This document shows, one piece after another, positions 1 through 6,704 of a stretch of DNA of 7,339 bases (position 1 is its first letter; the number at the start of each line of letters is the position of its first letter). The notes beneath the pieces were generated by a model. It searched no databases. It saw nothing but the letters and a program-made list of their open reading frames with translations, and was not told where the DNA came from. Made by a program: the position numbers and the translations under genes. Origin of the DNA: Lachnospiraceae bacterium (GTDB lineage: Bacteria > Bacillota > Clostridia > Lachnospirales > Lachnospiraceae); the NCBI GenBank assembly GCA_017959525.1, contig JAGDAL010000015.1, positions 1-7,339 on the forward strand. Direction: 5' to 3'.

Positions 1-1432
1 ACTTTTCATATTCTCCGCGGATATCATCCTCGGGCGGGGTCATTGGATACTGACCGTCGAAGCATCCGGTACAAATCGGAAGTCCTTCGGACATCTCCAG
101 CAAGCGCTCCTTGCGCAGGTATCCAAGGCTGTCTGCACCAATAATCTGTCGAATCTCATCGATGGATTTATTGTAAGCAATCAGCTGCTCTCTGGCCGGT
201 ACATCAATACCGAAATAGCAAGGCCATAAGAATGGCGGGCTGGAAATACGAACGTGCACTTCCTTGGCTCCGGCCTCTTTTAGCATGCCAACAATGCGGT
301 CGGATGTGGTTCCACGCACGATGGAGTCATCAATCATGACCACACGCTTACCGGCAACGTTCTCTTTTAACACGGACAACTTCACCTGCACCGAAGATTC
401 ACGGCTGTTCTGCTTCGGCTTAATGAAGGTACGACCCACGTAGGTATTCTTAACAAAAGCGGTTCCGTACGGAATTCCGGAAGCGAGGGAGAATCCCAAA
501 GCGGCTGCATTACCGGATTCCGGTACACCGGTGACTAAGTCTGCCTCTACCGGGCTATCCTCCCAGAGGAACTTACCGGCCTTGATGCGGGACTCATACA
601 CACTGACACCGTCAATATAGCTATCCGGTCTTGCGAAGTAGATGTATTCGAAAATACAACGTGCTTCCTTGCCCGGATCAATACAATTCTCCAAATTGGA
701 CTGGATGCCGTATTCCGGAGAAATGGTAACAATCTCACCCGGTCTTACATCACGAATGAACTCTGCACCGATGGTGCTAAGGGCACAACTCTCGGATGCA
801 AAAACATAGGCATTGTCACGCTTACCGATACAAAGCGGCTTAAATCCATAAGGATCGCGGGCAGCAATCAGCTTCCGAGGGCTCATAACTACAAGAGAAT
901 AAGCACCCTTTAAGCGACGGCAAGCAAGGCGAACCGCATCCTCAACCGTCGGTGTATTCAAACGCTCTCTGGCGATGTAATACGCAATGGTCTCAGAATC
1001 GATGGTGGTCTGGAAAATCGCACCGGTACGGGACAACTCATCACGCAACTCATTGGCGTTGATTAAGTTTCCGTTGTGTGCCAATGCAAGGGTACCCTTG
1101 ATGTAATTTAAAACCAAAGGCTGTGCATTGGAGATGGAGGACTCACCGGCGGTGGAATAACGTACATGTCCCACACCGATATTTCCATGAAGCTTGGACA
1201 AGGACTCTCCGTCAAATGCTTCATTCACAAGGCCCATACCCTTATGGAAGTCAACCTTCCCCTTTGGACCTTCTGTATCACTGACTGCAATGCCGGCACT
1301 TTCCTGGCCACGATGCTGCAAGGCAAACAATCCATAATAAATGGTGGATGCTACGTCCTTGCCATCAAAGTCATAGATGCCGAAAACACCACAGGCATCA
1401 TGCAGTACATCATCACGAAGTACATTTTTCAT
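1..1432 (-). CDS. purF: Amidophosphoribosyltransferase (PurF), 3' end cut by window edge
   Basis: First committed step of de novo purine synthesis in the cytoplasm: PRPP plus glutamine gives 5-phosphoribosylamine, glutamate and pyrophosphate. The frame is open for 477 codons from ATG at 1432 and runs off the left edge without a stop; family proteins are about 470-500 residues, so little is missing. Seen: a short propeptide (residues 1-13) before the nucleophile Cys14 in DACGVFGI; glutaminase residues Arg91 (HVRYST), Asn120-Gly121 (AHNGN) and Asp145 (TTIDSE); the PRPP-binding loop VVMIDDSIVRGTTS at 364-377. Cys259, Cys405, Cys454 and Cys457 (the last two as CTGC) match the four [4Fe-4S] ligands of the Bacillus subtilis-type enzyme, in which oxygen destroys the cluster and inactivates the protein. 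Propeptide removal to expose Cys14 is inferred from the family. The start has an AGGAGA site 8 nt upstream. It follows purC by 20 nt, so the two are probably co-transcribed. Confidence 0.97.
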   Translation of the reverse strand, partial: MKNVLRDDVLHDACGVFGIYDFDGKDVASTIYYGLFALQHRGQESAGIAVSDTEGPKGKVDFHKGMGLVNEAFDGESLSKLHGNIGVGHVRYSTAGESSISNAQPLVLNYIKGTLALAHNGNLINANELRDELSRTGAIFQTTIDSETIAYYIARERLNTPTVEDAVRLACRRLKGAYSLVVMSPRKLIAARDPYGFKPLCIGKRDNAYVFASESCALSTIGAEFIRDVRPGEIVTISPEYGIQSNLENCIDPGKEARCIFEYIYFARPDSYIDGVSVYESRIKAGKFLWEDSPVEADLVTGVPESGNAAALGFSLASGIPYGTAFVKNTYVGRTFIKPKQNSRESSVQVKLSVLKENVAGKRVVMIDDSIVRGTTSDRIVGMLKEAGAKEVHVRISSPPFLWPCYFGIDVPAREQLIAYNKSIDEIRQIIGADSLGYLRKERLLEMSEGLPICTGCFDGQYPMTPPEDDIRGEYEK

Positions 1433-1440
1433 AAACAACT

Positions 1441-1446
1441 TCTCCT
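1441..1446 (-). promoter_or_regulatory. Shine-Dalgarno site of purF
   Basis: AGGAGA on the minus strand, 8 nt before the ATG at 1432, inside the 20-nt gap after the purC stop codon. It fixes the purF start, which leaves a 13-residue propeptide before the catalytic cysteine. No promoter or terminator fits in this gap. Confidence 0.8.
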
Positions 1447-1452
1447 ATTCGA

Positions 1453-2331
1453 TTACGCTTGAAACTTTGTTCCGGTGAGAAGTTCGAATGCTTCCTCATA
1501 CTTCTCAATGGTCTTGGCAATCACATCGTCCGGAAGTAAGTAATCGCTATCCGGATTTGCCTTTAACCAATCACGAACAAACTGCTTATCGAAAGAAGGC
1601 TGGCTCTTGCCCGGCTCATAGCCTTCTACCGGCCAGAAACGGGAGCTGTCAGGGGTTAACATCTCATCGCCGAGAACTACATTGCCGTTCTCATCCAAGC
1701 CGAACTCGAACTTGGTATCTGCAATGATAATACCCTTAGAACGTGCATAATCTGCACACTTCTTATAGAGTGCGATGGTGCAATCACGAAGCTTGGAAGC
1801 GTACTCTTCTCCCTTGCCCGGATAAATCTTCTCTAAGATTTCTACAGAATCCTCAAATGTAATATGCTCGTCGTGTAAACCAATCTCCGCCTTAGTGGTA
1901 GGGGTATAAATCGGTTCCGGCAACTGGTCGGACTCCTTCAAACCTTCCGGAAGGGTAATTCCGCAAACCTTTCCGTTCTCTTTATAGCTCTCCCAGCCGC
2001 TACCGGTAATGTAGCCACGCACGATACACTCGATTGGAAGCATCTCCAACTTCTTGCACATCATGCTCTTACCACGATACTCCTCCTTCTGGAAGAATTC
2101 CGGCATGTCTGCGGTATCCACGGACAGCATGTGATTTGGAAGGATATCCTTGGTAAAATCAAACCAGAATTTTGACATCTGGGTCAAAATCGCACCCTTA
2201 TGTGATACCTTGTTCTTTAAAATCACATCAAATGCGGAAATACGGTCGGTTGCTACCATGATAATGCTCTCCCCATTATCATAAACCTCACGTACTTTTC
2301 CTTCCTTCATCGGTTTCATCTCTGCACTCAT
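1453..2331 (-). CDS. purC: Phosphoribosylaminoimidazole-succinocarboxamide synthase (SAICAR synthetase), long form
   Basis: Cytoplasmic ATP-dependent ligase joining CAIR and aspartate to give SAICAR in de novo purine synthesis. The 292-residue protein carries GKVREVYD (11-18) and DRISAFDV (29-36) of the N-terminal ATP-grasp-like lobe, the first family signature around LPIECIVRG...GSG (98-112), PTTKAEIGLHDEH (144-156), and the second signature IADTKFEFG (203-211) followed by GDEMLTPDSSRFWP (221-234). It is longer than the roughly 237-residue Escherichia coli type: after the SRFWP block it continues with GKSQPSFDKQFVRDWL (241-256) and a helical tail, as in the longer yeast Ade1-like forms. The start at Met1 is favoured over Met5 and Met8 because AAGGA lies 7 nt upstream. 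It opens the purC-purF unit behind a terminator. Stop codon is TAA. Confidence 0.97.
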   Translation of the reverse strand: MSAEMKPMKEGKVREVYDNGESIIMVATDRISAFDVILKNKVSHKGAILTQMSKFWFDFTKDILPNHMLSVDTADMPEFFQKEEYRGKSMMCKKLEMLPIECIVRGYITGSGWESYKENGKVCGITLPEGLKESDQLPEPIYTPTTKAEIGLHDEHITFEDSVEILEKIYPGKGEEYASKLRDCTIALYKKCADYARSKGIIIADTKFEFGLDENGNVVLGDEMLTPDSSRFWPVEGYEPGKSQPSFDKQFVRDWLKANPDSDYLLPDDVIAKTIEKYEEAFELLTGTKFQA

Positions 2332-2338
2332 CTTTCTT

Positions 2339-2343
2339 TCCTT
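2339..2343 (-). promoter_or_regulatory. Shine-Dalgarno site deciding the purC start
   Basis: AAGGA within a purine-rich run on the minus strand, 7 nt before the ATG at 2331. Met5 and Met8 of PurC are also in frame, but no comparable site lies at the right distance from them, so the longest start is preferred. Confidence 0.65.
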
Positions 2344-2368
2344 TCATTTACAATACTTTTATGATGCC

Positions 2369-2415
2369 TTAAAAAAGACATAGTAACTGCCGGAGATAAA
2401 AACCTCCGGCAGTTA
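2369..2415 (-). terminator. Intrinsic terminator after gpmI
   Basis: In the 93-bp gap between gpmI and purC there is a perfect 12-bp inverted repeat: arms 2384-2395 (TAACTGCCGGAG) and 2404-2415, with an 8-nt loop at 2396-2403. Read on the minus strand, the hairpin begins 9 nt after the gpmI stop and is followed, after a short ACTATG spacer, by TCTTTTTT (2378-2371). That orientation terminates transcription coming from gpmI. The plus-strand side of the hairpin has no comparable T-run, so it is not bidirectional. The 6-nt spacer before the T-run is longer than ideal, so readthrough into purC is possible. Confidence 0.8.
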
Positions 2416-2424
2416 TAAGCAAAA

Positions 2425-3966
2425 CTATTTCTTAATCAATAAAGAATGTCCAGTCATCTCTTCCGGCTGCTCCATACCCATAAGTTCAATCAAAGTAGGA
2501 ATGATATCACATAACTTACCACCCTCCGCAAGTGTGTAAGAAGGATCTGCATTCACTAAGATAAACGGAACAGGATTGGTGGTATGAGCGGTCCAAGGTG
2601 CACCGGTCTCATAATCAACCATCTGCTCGCAGTTACCGTGGTCCGCACAAATGAACATCACTCCGTCAACGCTCTTTAATGCTTCCACAGCCTTACCAAC
2701 ACAGGTATCAACCGTCTCAACAGCCTTCACAGCTGCTTCAATAATTCCGGTATGTCCAACCATATCCGGGTTCGCAAAATTGATGACAATTACATCATAC
2801 TGATCAGAGGTAATTGCATCACATAACTTATCACATACTTCCGGTGCGCTCATCTCCGGCTGCAAATCATAGGTAGCAACCTTCGGGGAGTTAACCAAAA
2901 TACGGTTCTCGTTCAAGTTCGGCTCTTCTACGCCACCGTTAAAGAAGAAGGTAACATGTGCATACTTCTCAGTCTCTGCAATACGAGCCTGGGTCTTGCC
3001 ATTTGCAGCTAAGAACTCACCAAAGGTGTTCTTCAACTCTACCTTCTTAAATGCAACATCCTTATTAGGAATAGTAACATCATACTCAGTAAAGCATACA
3101 TAGTATACGTTCTTACGAGCACCACGATCGAATCCGTCGAACTCATCCATACAGAAGGTTCTGGTAATCTCACGTGCACGGTCCGGACGGAAGTTAAAGC
3201 AGATTACACTGTCTCCATCCTGAATGGTAGCAACCGGCTGTCCGCCTTCGGTAATGGTCGTAGGAAGAACGAACTCATCGGTTACGTCCTGATCGTAAGA
3301 AGCCTGCAATGCTGCAGTTGCACTGGTAGCCTGAACGCCGTTACCCTCGGTCAGGTTACGATATGCCTTCTCTACACGATCCCAACGATTATCACGGTCC
3401 ATAGCGTAGAAACGTCCGCTTAAGGAAGCAACCTTACCTACACCAATCTCTGCCATCTTCTCTTCCAACTCTTTTACGAAACCAAGTCCGGAAGTAGGAG
3501 CGGTATCACGACCGTCTAAGAATGCATGAACATAAACCTTGTCAACACCCATGCGCTTTGCCATCTCTAACAAGCCAAAGATATGAGTATTGTGGCTGTG
3601 TACACCACCGTCAGATACAAGACCATACATATGAACAGCGGAGTTATTCTTCTTCGCATTCTCGAATGCAGCCTTCAATGCCTCATTCTCAAAGAAATCA
3701 CCATCTTCGATTTCTTTGGTGATACGGGTTAACTCCTGATATACGATACGGCCGGCACCCATGTTCATGTGACCAACCTCAGAATTACCCATCTGACCGT
3801 CCGGAAGACCAACTGCTAAGCCGCTGGCATAACCCTTCTGCCATGGACACTCTGCCATCAGCTTGTCAATGTTTGGAGTCTTTGCTGCATAAACTGCATT
3901 TGCCTCATGGTTATCATTGAGACCAAAGCCGTCCAAAATCATTAAAACAACCGGTTTTTTGCTCAT
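2425..3966 (-). CDS. gpmI: 2,3-bisphosphoglycerate-independent phosphoglycerate mutase (GpmI)
   Basis: Glycolytic and gluconeogenic enzyme interconverting 3- and 2-phosphoglycerate through a phosphoserine intermediate, with two Mn ions, in the cytoplasm. With the start at 3966 the protein has 513 residues, the usual family size. Asp12 (MILDGFG) and Ser62 (MGNSEVGH) fall at the same numbers as in the Geobacillus stearothermophilus enzyme. Other visible residues are His123 (GVHSHNTH), Arg153-Asp154 (DGRD), Arg185, Arg191, Arg260 and Arg263 (FRPDR), Lys334, Asp401 and His405 (NPDMVGHTG), Asp442-His443 (CADHGNCE) and His461 (WTAHTTNP). These cover the alkaline-phosphatase-like metal sites and the inserted phosphotransferase domain. 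An in-frame ATG at 3981 is rejected as start because the Shine-Dalgarno sequence overlaps it. The gene is last in the thrS-lipoprotein block, 23 nt after the CapA-like gene, and ends in TAG before a terminator. Confidence 0.97.
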   Translation of the reverse strand: MSKKPVVLMILDGFGLNDNHEANAVYAAKTPNIDKLMAECPWQKGYASGLAVGLPDGQMGNSEVGHMNMGAGRIVYQELTRITKEIEDGDFFENEALKAAFENAKKNNSAVHMYGLVSDGGVHSHNTHIFGLLEMAKRMGVDKVYVHAFLDGRDTAPTSGLGFVKELEEKMAEIGVGKVASLSGRFYAMDRDNRWDRVEKAYRNLTEGNGVQATSATAALQASYDQDVTDEFVLPTTITEGGQPVATIQDGDSVICFNFRPDRAREITRTFCMDEFDGFDRGARKNVYYVCFTEYDVTIPNKDVAFKKVELKNTFGEFLAANGKTQARIAETEKYAHVTFFFNGGVEEPNLNENRILVNSPKVATYDLQPEMSAPEVCDKLCDAITSDQYDVIVINFANPDMVGHTGIIEAAVKAVETVDTCVGKAVEALKSVDGVMFICADHGNCEQMVDYETGAPWTAHTTNPVPFILVNADPSYTLAEGGKLCDIIPTLIELMGMEQPEEMTGHSLLIKK

Positions 3967-3974
3967 TCTAAATT

Positions 3975-3979
3975 CCTCC
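3975..3979 (-). promoter_or_regulatory. Shine-Dalgarno site deciding the gpmI start
   Basis: GGAGG on the minus strand, 8 nt before ATG 3966. The upstream in-frame ATG at 3981-3979 shares its G with this site and has only an A-rich sequence before it, so GpmI should begin MSKKPVVLMILDGFG rather than five residues earlier. Numbering from 3966 also puts catalytic Asp12 and Ser62 at their canonical positions. Confidence 0.85.
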
Positions 3980-3989
3980 ATGTGTTTTG

Positions 3990-5366
3990 TTATTTGTGAG
4001 TAACTGCACCATCATCGGAAATCCGGATGGTATTTGAAATGCTCTCTACGTAATCGTAAAGCGCACGACTGTCGTTCGTATCCGTAACCAAGGATGTCAC
4101 TCCGAATTCAAAGTGGCATGGGATGAACCGAAGGTCCGTCTTGCCGTCGGAATGAATGGTTACTTCCGCCAATCCCGTATCATACGCGGTTGGCATGTTA
4201 CTGGTACTGGAGAACCAGTAGTTCCCAAGACTGTAGTATATCGGAACATCCCCTACAAATTCAATACCCTGTAAGCAATGTGGATGTCCTCCGATAATAA
4301 CATCTGCCCCGGAATGTATAAAGGCATTGGCCAGATTGATCTGGTCCTGACCGTACATGGCATTGCCTTCCGTACCCCAGTGTACCACAGCTATGACGAT
4401 ATCTGCATTCTTTTTTGCACGGGATATCACGCTGCAATATTTCTCCGGATGCAGGCATTTTAATACACCGGCTCGCTCATCCGTAGCCTCTTTGGTGTAA
4501 TCGTATGTACGCTCAATTTGTGTGGCATCGACCAACGCAATTTTACGGCCTCCGGCCACATAATAAATAATCTTCTCGGCTTCGTCAAGGTTTTCTCCGG
4601 CACCAATATAAGGGAGTTCAATATCACGGAATGTAGATAAGGTGTCCTTCATTCCGATTTCCCCGTAATCCCAGACGTGATTGTTCCCAAGGGTAACCAC
4701 ATCCGTTCCAATGGCGCTGATTTGCGTCACCAGCTTCGGATCTGCCCGGAAGGTAAACGCCTTACCGGAAAGCGCCGTTCCTCGATTGGTAAAAGCGAAT
4801 TCGTTATTCACGACGAAGACGTCGGACTGTTGCATCAGCTCCAATAAATCAGGAGAAAAACAATCTACCAATCCGTTCTTCTGGCGATCCATGAAGTTAC
4901 GGGTTGCAACCCCATCTGCCAGATTCACATCCCCGGTAAAGGTAAATGTAATGGCATCATCAGATGCCGTGGCAGGTTCGTAAATATTACCGAACTCATA
5001 GAACTGTAATCCCGTTGCCTTACAGTATTGATACCATAAAACATGGATACTGTTCCCACAGGCCTTATACCATTCCTCCGGGTCCGAATAATTTGCAGCT
5101 GCAATCAAGGATTCCAATGCCTCTTGGCCATAGGTATTGGTATACCAGGTCATAAATCCCTCATCAATGGGATGATGACCGATATAGTCCGCAGTGGCAT
5201 GTTCCAAGACCTTCGCATAACTATCCTGCAAATCTACAATATGAACTTCATTCGTTGTTGCCTCCCGCACCGGGGATGGCACGCTTGCGTCCGAAGTCTC
5301 ATGCTGACAACCACAGAGCGCAGTTGATACGATTAGTATCAAAGGTAATAAGCCCCATTTTTTCAT
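3990..5366 (-). CDS. CapA-family lipoprotein with metallophosphatase-like domain
   Basis: The 458-residue protein starts with a short signal peptide ending in a clear lipobox (Leu17-Cys-Gly-Cys20), so it should be a lipoprotein on the outer face of the membrane. After a low-complexity linker (about 22-38), residues 40-130 form a region I do not recognise, rich in Trp and Tyr. Residues 138-420 match the CapA/PgsA poly-gamma-glutamate synthesis fold (calcineurin-like metallophosphatase): GDVNLA (145-150), NNE (187-189), GNNHVWDYG (227-235), HWGTEG (329-334), GGHPH (359-363) and SLGNYWF (379-385). All expected metal-binding Asp, Asn and His motifs are present, so it is probably an active hydrolase. 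The substrate is unknown: no capB or capC is next to it, so a role in poly-gamma-glutamate is not supported here. Its ATG overlaps the TAA of the Sel1-repeat gene by one base, with GAAGGA 6 nt upstream, indicating translational coupling. Confidence 0.88.
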   Translation of the reverse strand: MKKWGLLPLILIVSTALCGCQHETSDASVPSPVREATTNEVHIVDLQDSYAKVLEHATADYIGHHPIDEGFMTWYTNTYGQEALESLIAAANYSDPEEWYKACGNSIHVLWYQYCKATGLQFYEFGNIYEPATASDDAITFTFTGDVNLADGVATRNFMDRQKNGLVDCFSPDLLELMQQSDVFVVNNEFAFTNRGTALSGKAFTFRADPKLVTQISAIGTDVVTLGNNHVWDYGEIGMKDTLSTFRDIELPYIGAGENLDEAEKIIYYVAGGRKIALVDATQIERTYDYTKEATDERAGVLKCLHPEKYCSVISRAKKNADIVIAVVHWGTEGNAMYGQDQINLANAFIHSGADVIIGGHPHCLQGIEFVGDVPIYYSLGNYWFSSTSNMPTAYDTGLAEVTIHSDGKTDLRFIPCHFEFGVTSLVTDTNDSRALYDYVESISNTIRISDDGAVTHK

Positions 5367-5378
5367 TACATATCCTTC
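5364..5378 (-). promoter_or_regulatory. TAATG stop-start overlap with Shine-Dalgarno, coupling sel1 and capA-like genes
   Basis: The TAA of the Sel1-repeat gene (5368-5366) shares its last A with the ATG of the CapA-like gene (5366-5364). GAAGGA at 5378-5373 sits 6 nt before that ATG, inside the end of the upstream gene. This arrangement is typical of termination-reinitiation coupling and suggests the two lipoproteins are made in linked amounts. Confidence 0.85.
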
Positions 5379-6700
5379 AAGAGTAATTCTACTCTGGCGA
5401 TTGCTTCAGAGACACCTTCGTATCCGGAAGTCTCTGCAAGCTTGTAATAAGCCAATGCTGTCTCAAGATTTTGGTCTACGCCATATCCATTCTCATACAT
5501 ATATCCCAGATTGATCTGCGCAGGAACATAGCCCTGTGCCGCTGCAAGCTTCTGGTAGTATGCAGCCTGTCCGTAATTGGCATCTACGCCAAGTCCGTTA
5601 AAGTAAATGTAGCCCATCTGACAAATGGCCGGTGCATAGTCCTGACTCGTTGCCAGTTCAAACCAGTTCAATGCGGTCTCGTAATCCCGATCCACACCAA
5701 GACCCATCTGGTACAAAATTCCCATGTAGTACTGGGCCATCGCATAACCGTTGTCCGCTGCAATCTGGAACTGCTCCAATGCCATAGCTTCATCCGGTGC
5801 GAACCACTTGCCACCCATATACAGGATACCAAGACGGGTATGTGCACTGTTGATAGCGTATTGATCCCAGATCTTATCACTGGTGTTCTTGGCTACTGCC
5901 TGATATTTCTTCACGGCAGCATCCAAATCACGCTCAACGCCAATCCCGCGCTCCTGAATGTAACCCATATAGAACATGGCATCCAGATTGCCGGCATCGT
6001 AAGCGATTTTTAAATTGTCATAGATGTCACTGCCGTAAGTCTCTCCCGCAGAAGCGATTTTCTCCTGCAGTGCGGCATATTCCGGTGTATCCTTCACGGA
6101 AACGGTCGGAGCTTCCGGCTGAGTCGGAGCCGTTGCCTCTTCATCCTTCTCCTTATCCTTCTCGTCCTCTTCCTCCGGAAGAATGATTGGATTGGTTTCT
6201 AAATAAAGGGCATTCTCCATATCGTCCCATGCGGTTAGGTTGTAGCTGCCGACTTCCTCTTCATATTGAAGCATAGCGATACGGGCAAGACCCACATAGC
6301 CTTCCGGCAAGTCTGCGTCCACCGCTGCGGTAAAAAAGTCTGCGGCTGCATCCAAATCAGCTTCTACACCGCAACCATTCAAGTACAGATAACCGATACC
6401 GATATTACCGCGCATCTCTCCATACTCAATGGCTTTCATATACCAGTCGAAGGCTTTGCTGAAATTCTGTGGTACGTCTTCGGTACCATAGTCATAATGC
6501 AATCCCAAATAGTAAGCCGCTTCGCCATCCTGTTCGTAGGTTAAGACCTCCAGCTGTTTCATGCTCAACTGGCTGTAGTCTGAAACCTCTTCTCTGGCTT
6601 CTTCCGGCGTAGCCTCCGGCTCTTCTTTCTTTTGACCGCAGGCAGTTGTTGTAAAAACAACAGCTGCCAGGATCAACATAGATAAAAACTTTTTATTCAT
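5366..6700 (-). CDS. Sel1/TPR-repeat lipoprotein
   Basis: The 444-residue protein has a signal peptide (Lys3-Lys4, hydrophobic core 6-20) ending in TTAC, with Cys21 the likely lipidation site; Thr at the -3 position is unusual, since Leu, Val or Ile is normal there. A charged linker follows. About seven Sel1-like repeats of the pattern A..LG..Y..G.GV..D...A..WY..A are visible: roughly 60-93, 96-130, 237-270, 286-318, 320-354, 357-390 and 393-427. The first two are separated from the rest by a strongly acidic, then Pro/Thr-rich linker (about 175-200). Sel1 repeats form superhelical alpha-solenoids that bind protein partners, so an extracytoplasmic scaffold or adaptor role is inferred; no catalytic motif is seen. 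The start lies 4 nt after the thrS stop with only a weak GAG-type ribosome site, suggesting dependence on thrS translation. The coupled CapA-like lipoprotein is the obvious candidate partner. Confidence 0.87.
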   Translation of the reverse strand: MNKKFLSMLILAAVVFTTTACGQKKEEPEATPEEAREEVSDYSQLSMKQLEVLTYEQDGEAAYYLGLHYDYGTEDVPQNFSKAFDWYMKAIEYGEMRGNIGIGYLYLNGCGVEADLDAAADFFTAAVDADLPEGYVGLARIAMLQYEEEVGSYNLTAWDDMENALYLETNPIILPEEEDEKDKEKDEEATAPTQPEAPTVSVKDTPEYAALQEKIASAGETYGSDIYDNLKIAYDAGNLDAMFYMGYIQERGIGVERDLDAAVKKYQAVAKNTSDKIWDQYAINSAHTRLGILYMGGKWFAPDEAMALEQFQIAADNGYAMAQYYMGILYQMGLGVDRDYETALNWFELATSQDYAPAICQMGYIYFNGLGVDANYGQAAYYQKLAAAQGYVPAQINLGYMYENGYGVDQNLETALAYYKLAETSGYEGVSEAIARVELLLKDM

Positions 6701-6704
6701 TTGA

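Noticed and set aside
2384..2415. Purine riboswitch or small RNA in the gpmI-purC gap
   Set aside because: The gap holds only a simple perfect hairpin with a T-run directly after gpmI; there is no multi-helix junction and too little room for a purine aptamer plus expression platform.
3967..3981. GpmI start at the ATG at 3981
   Set aside because: It would overlap the only good Shine-Dalgarno sequence and has none of its own; the start at 3966 gives canonical residue numbering.
3990..5366. Poly-gamma-glutamate capsule locus
   Set aside because: Only the CapA-type domain is present; no capB or capC gene lies in the window, and CapA-family domains are widespread in other contexts.
5471..6013. 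Open frame of 180 codons on the plus strand opposite the Sel1-repeat gene, and similar shorter plus-strand frames at 1166-1462 and 4681-4983
   Set aside because: They lie entirely or almost entirely antisense to well-supported genes and show no recognisable domains; their openness follows from the codon use of the real genes.
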